From: Eubacterium sp. 1001713B170207_170306_E7
GTDB taxonomy: Bacteria; Bacillota; Clostridia; Eubacteriales; Eubacteriaceae
Assembly: GCF_015547515.1 (NCBI RefSeq)
Contig: NZ_JADMVE010000001.1
Coordinates: forward strand, 620,406 to 684,405
DNA length: 64,000 nt
Direction of reading: 5' to 3'
Shown: piece after piece, positions 49,343 to 57,546 of the stretch
How the letters are laid out: every line of letters begins with the position of its first letter
Position numbering within the stretch: the first letter of the stretch is position 1
Made by a program: the position numbers and the translations under genes
The notes under the pieces: generated by a model
What the model saw: only the letters and a program-made list of their open reading frames with translations
What the model was told of the DNA's origin: nothing
Database searches by the model: none

Positions 49343-51460
49343 ATGAAAAACCATGCAAAGGAAAAAGCACGACTGGGAATATTATTTTTCGCATTAGGCA
49401 CTTTTGCAATGCCCTGGGTTGTTACTTTTATTGATATTGTGATGTCTGGATCAGCAAGTAGTATCACATTATCCGATTTTTCTTATTTTGAAGCAATTCA
49501 CAAGATTCTTTATAAAGAACCTTGCGGAATGCTTTTTTTACTGTCAGAAGGCTGTTTGTTGATGACTGTCATTATATGTGTTATCAAGATGGACACAGAG
49601 ATTAGATCAGATATGTATCAAGTGACGGATCGTATATCAATCCCAATTCCTTCTGGGGAATTTCAGCAGGGGAGCGCCTGGTTTTTAAGTAAAAAGGATT
49701 ATGGCAAGGCTTTTGGAGCGCATGAAATTGATCCCAGCAGTCGAATTATTCGTTTGTTGCTAAAAGAAGGTAAAAAAGATTTTGAAGAAATAGAAAAAGG
49801 TGTGATTCCAGACTTTGAAAAAATCAAAAAGATAGATGCTATACAGGAAATATTCGACGAAGCAGGGCTTGTTATCGGGAGGACACTTAAGGGCAAAAAA
49901 GAAGTTATCTATTCAATCGACCATGATTCTCACTTTCTAAGCTTAGGCGCAACGCGAAGTGGTAAAACACGCTGTATTGTCCTGCAATCCATAGGCTTGT
50001 TAGCTTTATCCGGTGAGTCGATGCTGATAACCGATGTGAAAGGAGAACTGGCAGACTACACGCGCCCTTATTTAGAACGTCTGGGTTATGAAGTATATGT
50101 TCTTGACTATAAAGAACCGGAAAAGAGCAACAAATATAACGTACTTCAATTTGTCATTGAGGCTGCAAGGGCCGGCGATTTTGATACTGCAGAAGAGCGT
50201 GCAGCGGATTTCGCGAAAATGCTGGTACCAGACAATGACAAGTCTGAACCAATCTGGCCAAACGGGGAGAGAGCGGTCATTGAAATGGCCATTCTGTCTG
50301 TGGTTTTGGAGAATATGGATCATCCCGAGTACCAGAATCTTTATAATGTCTACCGGTTTATTGCGGAAATGAACAATCAAGTCGTCATCAATAAAAACCG
50401 TATTTCTATCCTGGATCTTTTCATGGAAGACCTTAAAAGAAAGAATCCAAATCATAAAGCAGTCTTGGCTTATGCAACCATTCAGGCAGGAGCAGGATCA
50501 CCAAAAACAGTGAGCTCTTTTCTTGTCTCGGCCATGACAACACTTAAAATATTCTCCACGGGGAAAATGAATGCCATGTCCAATACTTCGGATTTTTCCA
50601 TGAGTGAGTTAGGCGACAAAAAGACCGCAGTTTTTATCATTTTACCAGATCAGAAGGATACCTATTATAAAATTGCGACTGCGGTAGTCGCTAATGCCTA
50701 CGATGGATTGATCCGTAAAGCCGATCAGCAAGGGGGACGCTTAGAACGTCGTGTCCGATTCCTTTTAGATGAATTCGGCAATTTTGCAAAATTAAGCGCC
50801 TTCTCAAATATGGAAACTGCCGGTGGGTCAAGAGGCGTTCTTTTTGGTCTCTTTCTTCAGGACTTTGCACAAATCGACGAAAAGTACAGCCGGGAGACGT
50901 CTCGAATAGTTCGGTCTAACTGCGAAACGTGGGCATATCTGAGAAGTGATGATCCGGAAACGCTTAAGACGATTTCGGATAAGCTTGGGAATTATACCTG
51001 TACCGTCTATAATGCATCATCAAATGCTGGGAACAGAAGTTTTAGCCGCTCCAATTCTTCCAATAAAGTAACCAGAAATTTATTGACGACAAGTGAACTT
51101 CAGGAAATAAACCGACCGTATCTCTTGATTACAAGCCGCGAAAAACCGGCCGTTATGGAATCTCCTGACTTAAGTGAGTGGTATTTTAATACAATGTTTG
51201 GAATGGGCGACAAAGAACATAATATTAAACTCCGAAAATACCGCAATCAAGCTCGTAGGGTCATGGATATTTCTGGTGAACTCAATTCATGGGGAATATG
51301 GAATTCTTATAGGAATATTCAATTACTGAAAAGTATCAGCTATCTAGAAATGAGTGAACAAGATTTCGATCCCATAAAGTACCGGGTCGATGAAATCTAT
51401 CGGACTGAATTGAATAAAGCTTACTTTCCGGTAAGTGATATTACGCCAGATGTAGATTAA
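49343..51460 (+). CDS. virD4: VirD4-type conjugative coupling protein
   Basis: The 705-residue inner-membrane ATPase has two N-terminal membrane segments (about 12-36 and 62-80). It has Walker A GATRSGKTRCIV (about 200-211), MLITDVKGELADY and Walker B RFLLDEFGNFAKL (about 471-483). Later segments NCETWAYLRSDDPETLKTIS and RPYLLITSREKP are typical of the VirD4/TraG family of Gram-positive ICEs. It selects T4SS substrates, including the relaxase, and would be the receptor for the proposed ER-tail signal. Its own C-terminus (TPDVD) lacks the tail. The start follows AGGAGCG. Confidence 0.93.
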   Translation: MKNHAKEKARLGILFFALGTFAMPWVVTFIDIVMSGSASSITLSDFSYFEAIHKILYKEPCGMLFLLSEGCLLMTVIICVIKMDTEIRSDMYQVTDRISIPIPSGEFQQGSAWFLSKKDYGKAFGAHEIDPSSRIIRLLLKEGKKDFEEIEKGVIPDFEKIKKIDAIQEIFDEAGLVIGRTLKGKKEVIYSIDHDSHFLSLGATRSGKTRCIVLQSIGLLALSGESMLITDVKGELADYTRPYLERLGYEVYVLDYKEPEKSNKYNVLQFVIEAARAGDFDTAEERAADFAKMLVPDNDKSEPIWPNGERAVIEMAILSVVLENMDHPEYQNLYNVYRFIAEMNNQVVINKNRISILDLFMEDLKRKNPNHKAVLAYATIQAGAGSPKTVSSFLVSAMTTLKIFSTGKMNAMSNTSDFSMSELGDKKTAVFIILPDQKDTYYKIATAVVANAYDGLIRKADQQGGRLERRVRFLLDEFGNFAKLSAFSNMETAGGSRGVLFGLFLQDFAQIDEKYSRETSRIVRSNCETWAYLRSDDPETLKTISDKLGNYTCTVYNASSNAGNRSFSRSNSSNKVTRNLLTTSELQEINRPYLLITSREKPAVMESPDLSEWYFNTMFGMGDKEHNIKLRKYRNQARRVMDISGELNSWGIWNSYRNIQLLKSISYLEMSEQDFDPIKYRVDEIYRTELNKAYFPVSDITPDVD

Positions 51461-51497
51461 ATAATGGCGATGAAAGTTTATCCGGAGCCATTCTATC

Positions 51498-51522
51498 AAG
51501 TGCCAAATCGGCACTTTTTTTA
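51498..51522 (+). terminator. Intrinsic terminator after virD4
   Basis: AAGTGCC (51498-51504) and GGCACTT (51510-51516) form a 7-bp stem with the loop AAATC, followed by a T-run and ATTA. AAAAGGAGG follows about 10 bases later. Confidence 0.7.
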
Positions 51523-51548
51523 TTATCTGAAAAAAGGAGGTGAATAAA

Positions 51549-51809
51549 TTGCTTAGCGAAAACATATTGGTGACAGGAACATCCCGTTTAGCCAATGACG
51601 CTCTGAATGCGTTGATGGGGCTTATCTTTGTCATTTGTGCATTAGTTTTTAGCTATTATATGGTTAGAAGATCACATTCAGATGAAATGGATCAGAAAAA
51701 ATGGGAGAAAAGGGCCTATGTTTCTGTGGCAAGTTTAATTCTTGGAGAGCTAACGGTTGTTGTACTGAGATTAATACTGTCCTACTATAATATTATTATT
51801 CCATCATAA
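51549..51809 (+). CDS. VirB2/TrbC-like small membrane protein
   Basis: TTG 51549 is chosen because AAAAAAGGAGGTGA is correctly placed for it; GTG 51540 lies inside that site. The 86-residue product has two membrane segments (LMGLIFVICALVFSYYMV and ASLILGELTVVVLRLIL) joined by a charged loop (RRSHSDEMDQKKWEKR). Size and position (after VirD4, before VirB6) fit the pilin-like or maffle proteins of Gram-positive T4SS. There is no cleavable signal peptide. Hairpin 51832-51859 follows. Confidence 0.6.
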   Translation: MLSENILVTGTSRLANDALNALMGLIFVICALVFSYYMVRRSHSDEMDQKKWEKRAYVSVASLILGELTVVVLRLILSYYNIIIPS

Positions 51810-51831
51810 TATTATTCCATTAAGGGTTAAT

Positions 51832-51859
51832 AGCTCCAGGACACAGATTTCCTGGAGCT
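51832..51859 (+). repeat. Hairpin upstream of virB6
   Basis: AGCTCCAGG and CCTGGAGCT (the latter at 51851-51859) form a perfect 9-bp stem a few bases before GAAGGAAGGTGA. There is no T-run, so it is unlike the terminators at the other gene boundaries and may be an RNA-processing or translation-control element. Confidence 0.5.
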
Positions 51860-51881
51860 TGAAGGAAGGTGAAGAGTAACA

Positions 51882-52811
51882 TTGGACTGGTTAGGAAAAC
51901 TCATAACAAATCAATTTGTAAATTCGGGAGATGCCCAAAATTCAATTATACAAGTCTTTAAGGATCTGGCATCTGGTGTAGGACTTGTAAAAACCATAAT
52001 GTACCCGGAAGTCTCACTGGGAGACTCAATCAATTCCTTGTTTGGAAATATATATGGATTGATTTTGGGCATTGCGGTTGCATTGATTGTACTTAAAGTA
52101 GTACATAAAGCCTATAAAACATATGGCCTTGGTGATGATGATCCGTCACAAGACCCAATTTTTCTATTGAAAAAAATGCTGCAGGCAGTTATCGTTGCGG
52201 TCGGTTTTAACAGCATCCTGTATTTTGTTTTATTCGGAATCGTAGCAGGAACTGTGAGCACTATCTCAGGTATGATTATGGGCAGTTTGGGTCAAGCCTT
52301 TCAGGATAGCTTTCTATCTGGCAATTGGACAGAAACTTTGTTTAATTTAGTCAAAAACATGGCAGATATTTTTTCAGCACCATTTACGTCGATATTACTG
52401 ATTCTGTACATTATTTCGTGCATTATCATGTATTTTAAATTTATTATGCGTTCCTGTGAGTTAGTCTTTCTACGCATAGGTTTTCCAATCAGCTGCGTTG
52501 GCATAATTGACTCAGACTATGGTGTTTTCAAGCCCTACATTAAGAAGTTTTTCCAGGCAGCAATATCCATTATTATTCAAGTTGGATTGCTTCATTTATC
52601 ATTAGGATTAATCCTGATGCCAATTGTCGATGCAAACACGACAATTACGATGACAAATACAATATGGGCTTGTTGCTGCTTATGGACAGCTTTTTCAGTA
52701 CCGCATATTTTACAGGAATTCTTGTTATGGGGTGGTGGCGGAGCGTCTGGATTATCATCAACATTAAATACAGGAGCAAATGTTGTTCGAGCAATCAATA
52801 TTTTTAAATAG
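51882..52811 (+). CDS. VirB6/TrbL-like polytopic T4SS protein
   Basis: TTG 51882 follows GAAGGAAGGTGA. The 309-residue protein has about six membrane segments, for example NIYGLILGIAVALIVLKVV, SILYFVLFGIVAGTVSTI and SILLILYIISCIIMYFKFIM. A Cys-rich segment (TIWACCCLWTAFSVP) is followed by a Gly-rich C-terminal part (WGGGGASGLSSTLNTGANVV). This is the VirB6-like channel component that follows VirB2-like proteins in Gram-positive systems. It forms part of the inner-membrane translocation pore. Confidence 0.75.
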   Translation: MDWLGKLITNQFVNSGDAQNSIIQVFKDLASGVGLVKTIMYPEVSLGDSINSLFGNIYGLILGIAVALIVLKVVHKAYKTYGLGDDDPSQDPIFLLKKMLQAVIVAVGFNSILYFVLFGIVAGTVSTISGMIMGSLGQAFQDSFLSGNWTETLFNLVKNMADIFSAPFTSILLILYIISCIIMYFKFIMRSCELVFLRIGFPISCVGIIDSDYGVFKPYIKKFFQAAISIIIQVGLLHLSLGLILMPIVDANTTITMTNTIWACCCLWTAFSVPHILQEFLLWGGGGASGLSSTLNTGANVVRAINIFK

Positions 52812-52824
52812 AAGGTGATGGTTA

Positions 52825-53109
52825 TTGGATCCAAATTATGAATTAGTTAAAAATAGTCAGTTGTTTTTTGGAAATGGTACTGTACAAGATGGGATTATGT
52901 ATTTAACAGGGGCGCTCCTTATTTTATTTGACGCGATCATTTTAGTGCGAATTGTTTATCTATTTATTGAAAGATTACAAGGAGATGATAATGGACAAAT
53001 TTGGAAACAGATTTGCAATTGTTTCAAAGCAGCAGTTATTACGAATGCTCTTGGAGGATTATCTATTATCAGTGAGATACTTCTGTATTATTACCACATA
53101 AACATTTGA
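52825..53109 (+). CDS. Small T4SS-associated membrane protein
   Basis: TTG 52825 follows GAAGGTGATGG. The 94-residue product has two membrane segments (GIMYLTGALLILFDAIILVRIV and AAVITNALGGLSIISEILLY) separated by a polar loop (ERLQGDDNGQIWKQICN). Size and topology again resemble VirB2/maffle-like proteins, and it may be a paralogue of the 51549 product. It ends eight bases before the PrgI-like gene. Confidence 0.55.
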   Translation: MDPNYELVKNSQLFFGNGTVQDGIMYLTGALLILFDAIILVRIVYLFIERLQGDDNGQIWKQICNCFKAAVITNALGGLSIISEILLYYYHINI

Positions 53110-53117
53110 GGTGACAC

Positions 53118-53486
53118 ATGGAAAATAAAATTGAAGATAGAAAGAAACTGTATATTCCGGCAAGAATTAAGGTAGAAAATGAACCACTTAAAGGCTTCAG
53201 CAGCCGATCACTAAAATGGTTTTTTGTCTCGGGCGTTATTGCTTCTATCGTCTGTTTAGTTGTCGGGTTGATAACAAAAGAGTTTTCATATGGGATATTA
53301 TTATGGCTGTTTACCATCGGAGTTTTGGCTGTTGCTTTCCATGAAAATGAACTCAACATGAATATGGTTGATTATTTTATGGTTTTGTTCCGCTTTGCAG
53401 GCGAGCAGCAGAAGTTCGAGTATGTTTTTAATGATAATCTGGATGATTTGGAGGATAAACATGGCCGTCGAAAACAAAGCAAGTAA
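53118..53486 (+). CDS. PrgI/VirB3-like T4SS protein
   Basis: The 122-residue protein has a short N-terminal part with YIPARIKVENEPLKGFSSRS, then two adjacent membrane segments (WFFVSGVIASIVCLVVGLI and GILLWLFTIGVLAVAFHEN), and a polar C-terminus. This is the PrgI/VirB3 layout, and PrgI genes precede VirB4-type ATPases in Gram-positive operons. Here two coiled-coil protein genes lie between it and VirB4. It overlaps the next gene by 26 bases. Confidence 0.75.
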   Translation: MENKIEDRKKLYIPARIKVENEPLKGFSSRSLKWFFVSGVIASIVCLVVGLITKEFSYGILLWLFTIGVLAVAFHENELNMNMVDYFMVLFRFAGEQQKFEYVFNDNLDDLEDKHGRRKQSK

Positions 53487-54921
53487 AAGAATCGATGAAA
53501 TCTCAGCATTACTTGTCGGTGAGGTGATCCGGTATAAAGATAACCGAATCAAAGATATTGAAGCACTTGAAAATGCGATGCTGCAAAGCGAAAAAAAAGA
53601 AATAAAAAGCCATATGGATAACGACACTCAAGCAATGAAAGCACGCATTGAAGCGTTCTTATCTGAAAGCGAATCTCTTGTCGAAACCTATGGAATGGAC
53701 GATACTTTTGAAAATCAGAACGAATTTCAGGAAAAGCCGGAACCAGAAAGGTCAGATTCAAACCCGAGACTTATTCAGTCCGCCAGTCAAAAAGAAAGAC
53801 CTTATGCGATAACAACGAATGAAATGAGTATTTACAGCAGGCTTCGTAGAGAGGTTGATGAGGTACAGGAAAAAACAGCCTTTAAAGACCCAAAGGAACC
53901 AATGCGTTTTGAATTTGTCGTTATGGACACGATGGCCAACACGGATTATCTGGAAAAGGAAAGCGATTTACGCACTTTGAGTATGATGAACGCACCCAAC
54001 ACCAGTATCTCTGAAACAATTGAGAATGAAGGCTGGCCAGCAATTAACGCTGGCATGAATTTAAAGGCAGCCAACTATATTCCCGATAAGGATAAGGCAG
54101 CTTTATCATTGCAGTGGCTTAAGCTTGAAAAAATGCGATTGGAAACTAGAAAAGCTGAGGTGGCAAAAGCATTAACGTTAAATCCAGCGGTCACACCTGA
54201 GCGTTTATATCAATCAGATGCTGAACTGAAATTCCTTGGTGAAAATCATGATTTGTGGATGGATGACGCTGTTAACCGAAAAATCCAGGAAATTCATGAA
54301 CGAAATGTCTTAATTCTTGAAAACAAAATATATTATGGTTCGAGAGAAGAAGAATCTGCGTATAAGCAGGCCCTTCGAGAACAGATCAAGGAGCGGTACC
54401 ATGTAGGGAGGGATACCAATCTGACCCTTATGGCTGACAGGATATTGTCTCGTGACCATCATGATTATTGTGCGCTAACCCGTGAGGAAGCGATTCATTT
54501 TCAAAATGAAGAGCAGGCCATTTATGATTTTAATCAAAATACCAAAGTTTGGGAACAAGTAAATGCTGTCGAAAAGATTGCCGTGGCGCTTCCAAACCAT
54601 GATTTTTATATAAACCGAAGTGACTTGTCCGCTTTTTTACAGCAGCAATTTGAAGAAGTGCTTTATAACAATCGTCAGGAAGAGCAGAGCTCGTATTCTG
54701 AGGAAATAACGGATTATCGGACTGAGATTGATCCAGATGTTGGGACACAGGAATCCATTAACGGACTTAGAAAGAAAAAGCAGCCGACCGCGGCCAGTGT
54801 TCAGGATGAGCTCGAAGAAGACGTTGAGTATGGCATTGGAGAAGTCGGAGATTCAAATCAGGAGGCCATTGAGGAATACATGGTCGAAGAAATTACAATT
54901 GAAGAAGGTTTTGAACGTTAA
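53461..54921 (+). CDS. Coiled-coil T4SS-operon protein with ER tail (A)
   Basis: ATG 53461 follows TTGGAGGAT. The 486-residue protein has an N-terminal helical region (KRIDEISALLVGEVIRYKDN and EALENAMLQSEKKEIKSHM). A 60-residue segment with FEFVVMDTMANTDYLEKESD is shared with the next protein. A long helical C-terminal half (QEIHERNVLILENKIYYG) follows. The acidic end finishes EITIEEGFER. No family is recognised. The shared segment, the location inside the T4SS operon and the tail suggest an effector or substrate adaptor. Confidence 0.55.
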   Translation: MAVENKASKRIDEISALLVGEVIRYKDNRIKDIEALENAMLQSEKKEIKSHMDNDTQAMKARIEAFLSESESLVETYGMDDTFENQNEFQEKPEPERSDSNPRLIQSASQKERPYAITTNEMSIYSRLRREVDEVQEKTAFKDPKEPMRFEFVVMDTMANTDYLEKESDLRTLSMMNAPNTSISETIENEGWPAINAGMNLKAANYIPDKDKAALSLQWLKLEKMRLETRKAEVAKALTLNPAVTPERLYQSDAELKFLGENHDLWMDDAVNRKIQEIHERNVLILENKIYYGSREEESAYKQALREQIKERYHVGRDTNLTLMADRILSRDHHDYCALTREEAIHFQNEEQAIYDFNQNTKVWEQVNAVEKIAVALPNHDFYINRSDLSAFLQQQFEEVLYNNRQEEQSSYSEEITDYRTEIDPDVGTQESINGLRKKKQPTAASVQDELEEDVEYGIGEVGDSNQEAIEEYMVEEITIEEGFER

Positions 54922-54939
54922 TACGATTGGAGGATTAAC

Positions 54940-56847
54940 ATGTCAGTTGATACAGAATTAGGACGGGAAATAGCACAAATTATAAATGTTATTTTACAGG
55001 AAGTTATACAGATGCAAAAGGAGCGTCAGTATAATGAAGAACAAGTAAACAGAAGCAAAGTTGAATCTGAAAAAGCAAAACTTGTGGAAAAAATGAATGA
55101 TGATACCCGGAAATCATTGAAAAAAATAGACAATTTGCTGAAGCAAAATGATGAACTGGTTTCTCAGTATGGAGCATCAATAGGCGATTATATTGACGAG
55201 GGGCTCGCAGAAGTTCTAAATAATGAAATGCAGGTCAGCAAGGAACTGGAAGGAGTGTATAATCGACCGCAGGAAAATTTATGGCCTGATAAAGACCAGC
55301 ATACGGATATACTCACACTATCCAGACCAGCAATAAACGCTTATGTGGAAATTTGTAGAAATGCCGATAATAAGCTGGCTTTAGCAGATCAAGGAGCACG
55401 AAATACCAGACCTTTGGAATTGACATTATTAGATACCCTTGCGAATAAAGATTATCCCGAAAAAGCTGAGGATTTGGAAGATATTTCCTGGCATTGGATC
55501 GCAAATGAAGATATCACAAATACGATCAAGGAACGGGGACTTTTGTTGAATGCAGCACGCTATTCAGGAAGTTTAAGAATGAATCTTACAGCAGTTGAGA
55601 AAGGTATGGCCGAAGCCGTTGAAGACCATACGCCGGTTATATCCAAGGAGACCGTTCAGGGTGAACGCACAAAAGAGCAAAGTGAAAATGGACAGAGCTC
55701 ATCGATTAATGCAGTGGAGGCTAAAGCGCCTGAAATGCAGGATAATATGTCTGCCAGCCAGGATTCAGCAGCACTTATTTCTGAAAATCCTCATATATCA
55801 ACTCAAGAGATAAAAGGGCAGCAGTGGTCTCAAGATACTGCTGTGGCCAGTAATACTGGTAAAAAAGCAGAGGAATCATCCCTTGAATCTGTTGGAAATC
55901 AACAAGATCTTATTCCTGATAAGAGTGTTCAAGGCGTACCTGTAGAGAAAAAAGAATTACATGAAGAACCAGAAGTAAAAGCGATCGTAGATGTTCTGGA
56001 TGCGAATGATCCACTGACCCGAAGAACATTTGAAGCACTATTAACGTGTGTTTCTACAATGGAGGTACAGGTAAAATCGCTTTCCGATGAAACCATTCGC
56101 TTAAGACAGGAAATTAAGGAGATGCAGCCATCACCTGAAAAAGAAATGGTGCAGCAGGAAAATCGAAATATGGAGGAACAGGTTGTTGTCATGCAGCAGG
56201 ATGTTATTAAGGTGAAAAAGGGCATTCTGGAAGGGTGCCGAAAGGCCTTGGATCATTTCAAACAGCATGGTAAGCAAGCCTTGAAAGACTTCTTGAGTTT
56301 TCTTCATATCGACAGTGCACTGGAAAAAGCGCAGAAACATGTTTCAGTGAACCTCCGCGAAAATGACCAAACATTAAAAGAGATTAAAGCCATTACAAAG
56401 GAATACCATCAATCGGGTCAGCATCTCAAAAATACGGGACGCATGATCGTGGGAAAAGAGCCGATAGCGGATATTAAAGGGCCAGGAATTATTTCAAAAG
56501 CAATCACGGCACATTTTAAAGCGGAGCGTTCGTGCTTGAACAAATTGGACAGCAGTATTAGAACGGCCTTAGAAAATATCAAGGCTCTATCATCCGAACA
56601 GATAAAAGAAGATTCGTCCATGGATCGCATTTATAATATTATTCAGGAAGACGATTCCGAGGGAAAAACTCAGGAAGCAAATGAGATTCTTGATGAAAAA
56701 ACAGAAGAAAATAGTCAGGAAACGGCCGATATAAGCCCTCGATCAGAAGCCGCAAGCAGCATGTTCAATGGGTTGGAGAACATTGAAGCGATCGATACAA
56801 ATATCCTGTCGAAAGACAATTCACTGGACGATGATATTGAAAGGTAG
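54940..56847 (+). CDS. Coiled-coil T4SS-operon protein with ER tail (B)
   Basis: ATG 54940 follows TTGGAGGAT, the same leader as gene A. The 635-residue protein starts with a coiled-coil (IINVILQEVIQMQKERQYNE, KSLKKIDNLLKQNDELVSQY). It carries LELTLLDTLANKDYPEKAED, matching the shared segment of A. A Ser/Glu/Gln-rich low-complexity linker (about 225-340) follows, then long helices (STMEVQVKSLSDETIRLRQE, KKGILEGCRKALDHFKQHG). The end is NSLDDDIER. No catalytic motif is recognised. Together with A it forms a paralogous pair between PrgI and VirB4. Confidence 0.55.
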   Translation: MSVDTELGREIAQIINVILQEVIQMQKERQYNEEQVNRSKVESEKAKLVEKMNDDTRKSLKKIDNLLKQNDELVSQYGASIGDYIDEGLAEVLNNEMQVSKELEGVYNRPQENLWPDKDQHTDILTLSRPAINAYVEICRNADNKLALADQGARNTRPLELTLLDTLANKDYPEKAEDLEDISWHWIANEDITNTIKERGLLLNAARYSGSLRMNLTAVEKGMAEAVEDHTPVISKETVQGERTKEQSENGQSSSINAVEAKAPEMQDNMSASQDSAALISENPHISTQEIKGQQWSQDTAVASNTGKKAEESSLESVGNQQDLIPDKSVQGVPVEKKELHEEPEVKAIVDVLDANDPLTRRTFEALLTCVSTMEVQVKSLSDETIRLRQEIKEMQPSPEKEMVQQENRNMEEQVVVMQQDVIKVKKGILEGCRKALDHFKQHGKQALKDFLSFLHIDSALEKAQKHVSVNLRENDQTLKEIKAITKEYHQSGQHLKNTGRMIVGKEPIADIKGPGIISKAITAHFKAERSCLNKLDSSIRTALENIKALSSEQIKEDSSMDRIYNIIQEDDSEGKTQEANEILDEKTEENSQETADISPRSEAASSMFNGLENIEAIDTNILSKDNSLDDDIER

Positions 56848-56859
56848 GGTGGTGAAACA

Positions 56860-57546
56860 ATGTACATCATTATTTATCTAATGATCATTGGTTTCGGATT
56901 TCTTTTCCTGTACTTTTTTTATCGCAAAAGAAAGAAAGAAAAAGCTGAAGACGAAAACATGTATAAAGGAGAAACGGCAAATGATTTTATGAATACGAAA
57001 AATATACGCCGTGAACTGCTCTTTGCAAAGGATGGTAAGAGATGCAGTTATATAGAAATAGAACCCATCAATATTGATCTATTGAACGATAAAGATATGG
57101 AAAGAATCACAGAAAGCCTGACTGCCGAGTTGTCCGAGCTGCGCTACCCATTTAAATACTATGCGCTCAGTAAACCGGAAGATAACCGCAGTATCATGGC
57201 ACAGTATAGTAAAATCATTCAGACAACGGATGATCCAGTGATTCGAAGTATTCTGCGAAACGAAATACAACAAAGACAAACGCAGGTGCAAAATGCTGAA
57301 ATGCCAACGCGTAAGTATTATTTTCACTTATGGGCAGATCGGGAAACGGATGAGGAATTCAAAAAACGCGTTGAAAGCTTACGGGATAAGCTTGATAACT
57401 GTGGCATAAAGGCAAAGATCATTTCCCAGCCTGAAATCGTTGAGTTTATTGAAATGGTTGCTAATCCACAATATGCTGTTCCCGAAGATTTAAAACCGGA
57501 AATCAATTTTTCCTTTTTAATCAAGCAGTATGGAGGCGATGTGTAA
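56860..57546 (+). CDS. Membrane-anchored VirB4 N-terminal-domain-like protein
   Basis: The 228-residue protein has one N-terminal membrane segment (MYIIIYLMIIGFGFLFLYFF), a basic stretch and a soluble domain. That domain includes IEIEPINIDLLNDKDMERIT, RYPFKYYALSKPEDN, IRSILRNEIQQRQTQVQ and KYYFHLWADRETDEEFKKRV. This is the order seen in the N-terminal domain of single-chain VirB4/TraE ATPases of Gram-positive elements. It ends directly before the ATPase gene (GTGTAAATG), so VirB4 appears to be split into a membrane-anchored adaptor and a separate ATPase. The function is inferred. Confidence 0.55.
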   Translation: MYIIIYLMIIGFGFLFLYFFYRKRKKEKAEDENMYKGETANDFMNTKNIRRELLFAKDGKRCSYIEIEPINIDLLNDKDMERITESLTAELSELRYPFKYYALSKPEDNRSIMAQYSKIIQTTDDPVIRSILRNEIQQRQTQVQNAEMPTRKYYFHLWADRETDEEFKKRVESLRDKLDNCGIKAKIISQPEIVEFIEMVANPQYAVPEDLKPEINFSFLIKQYGGDV

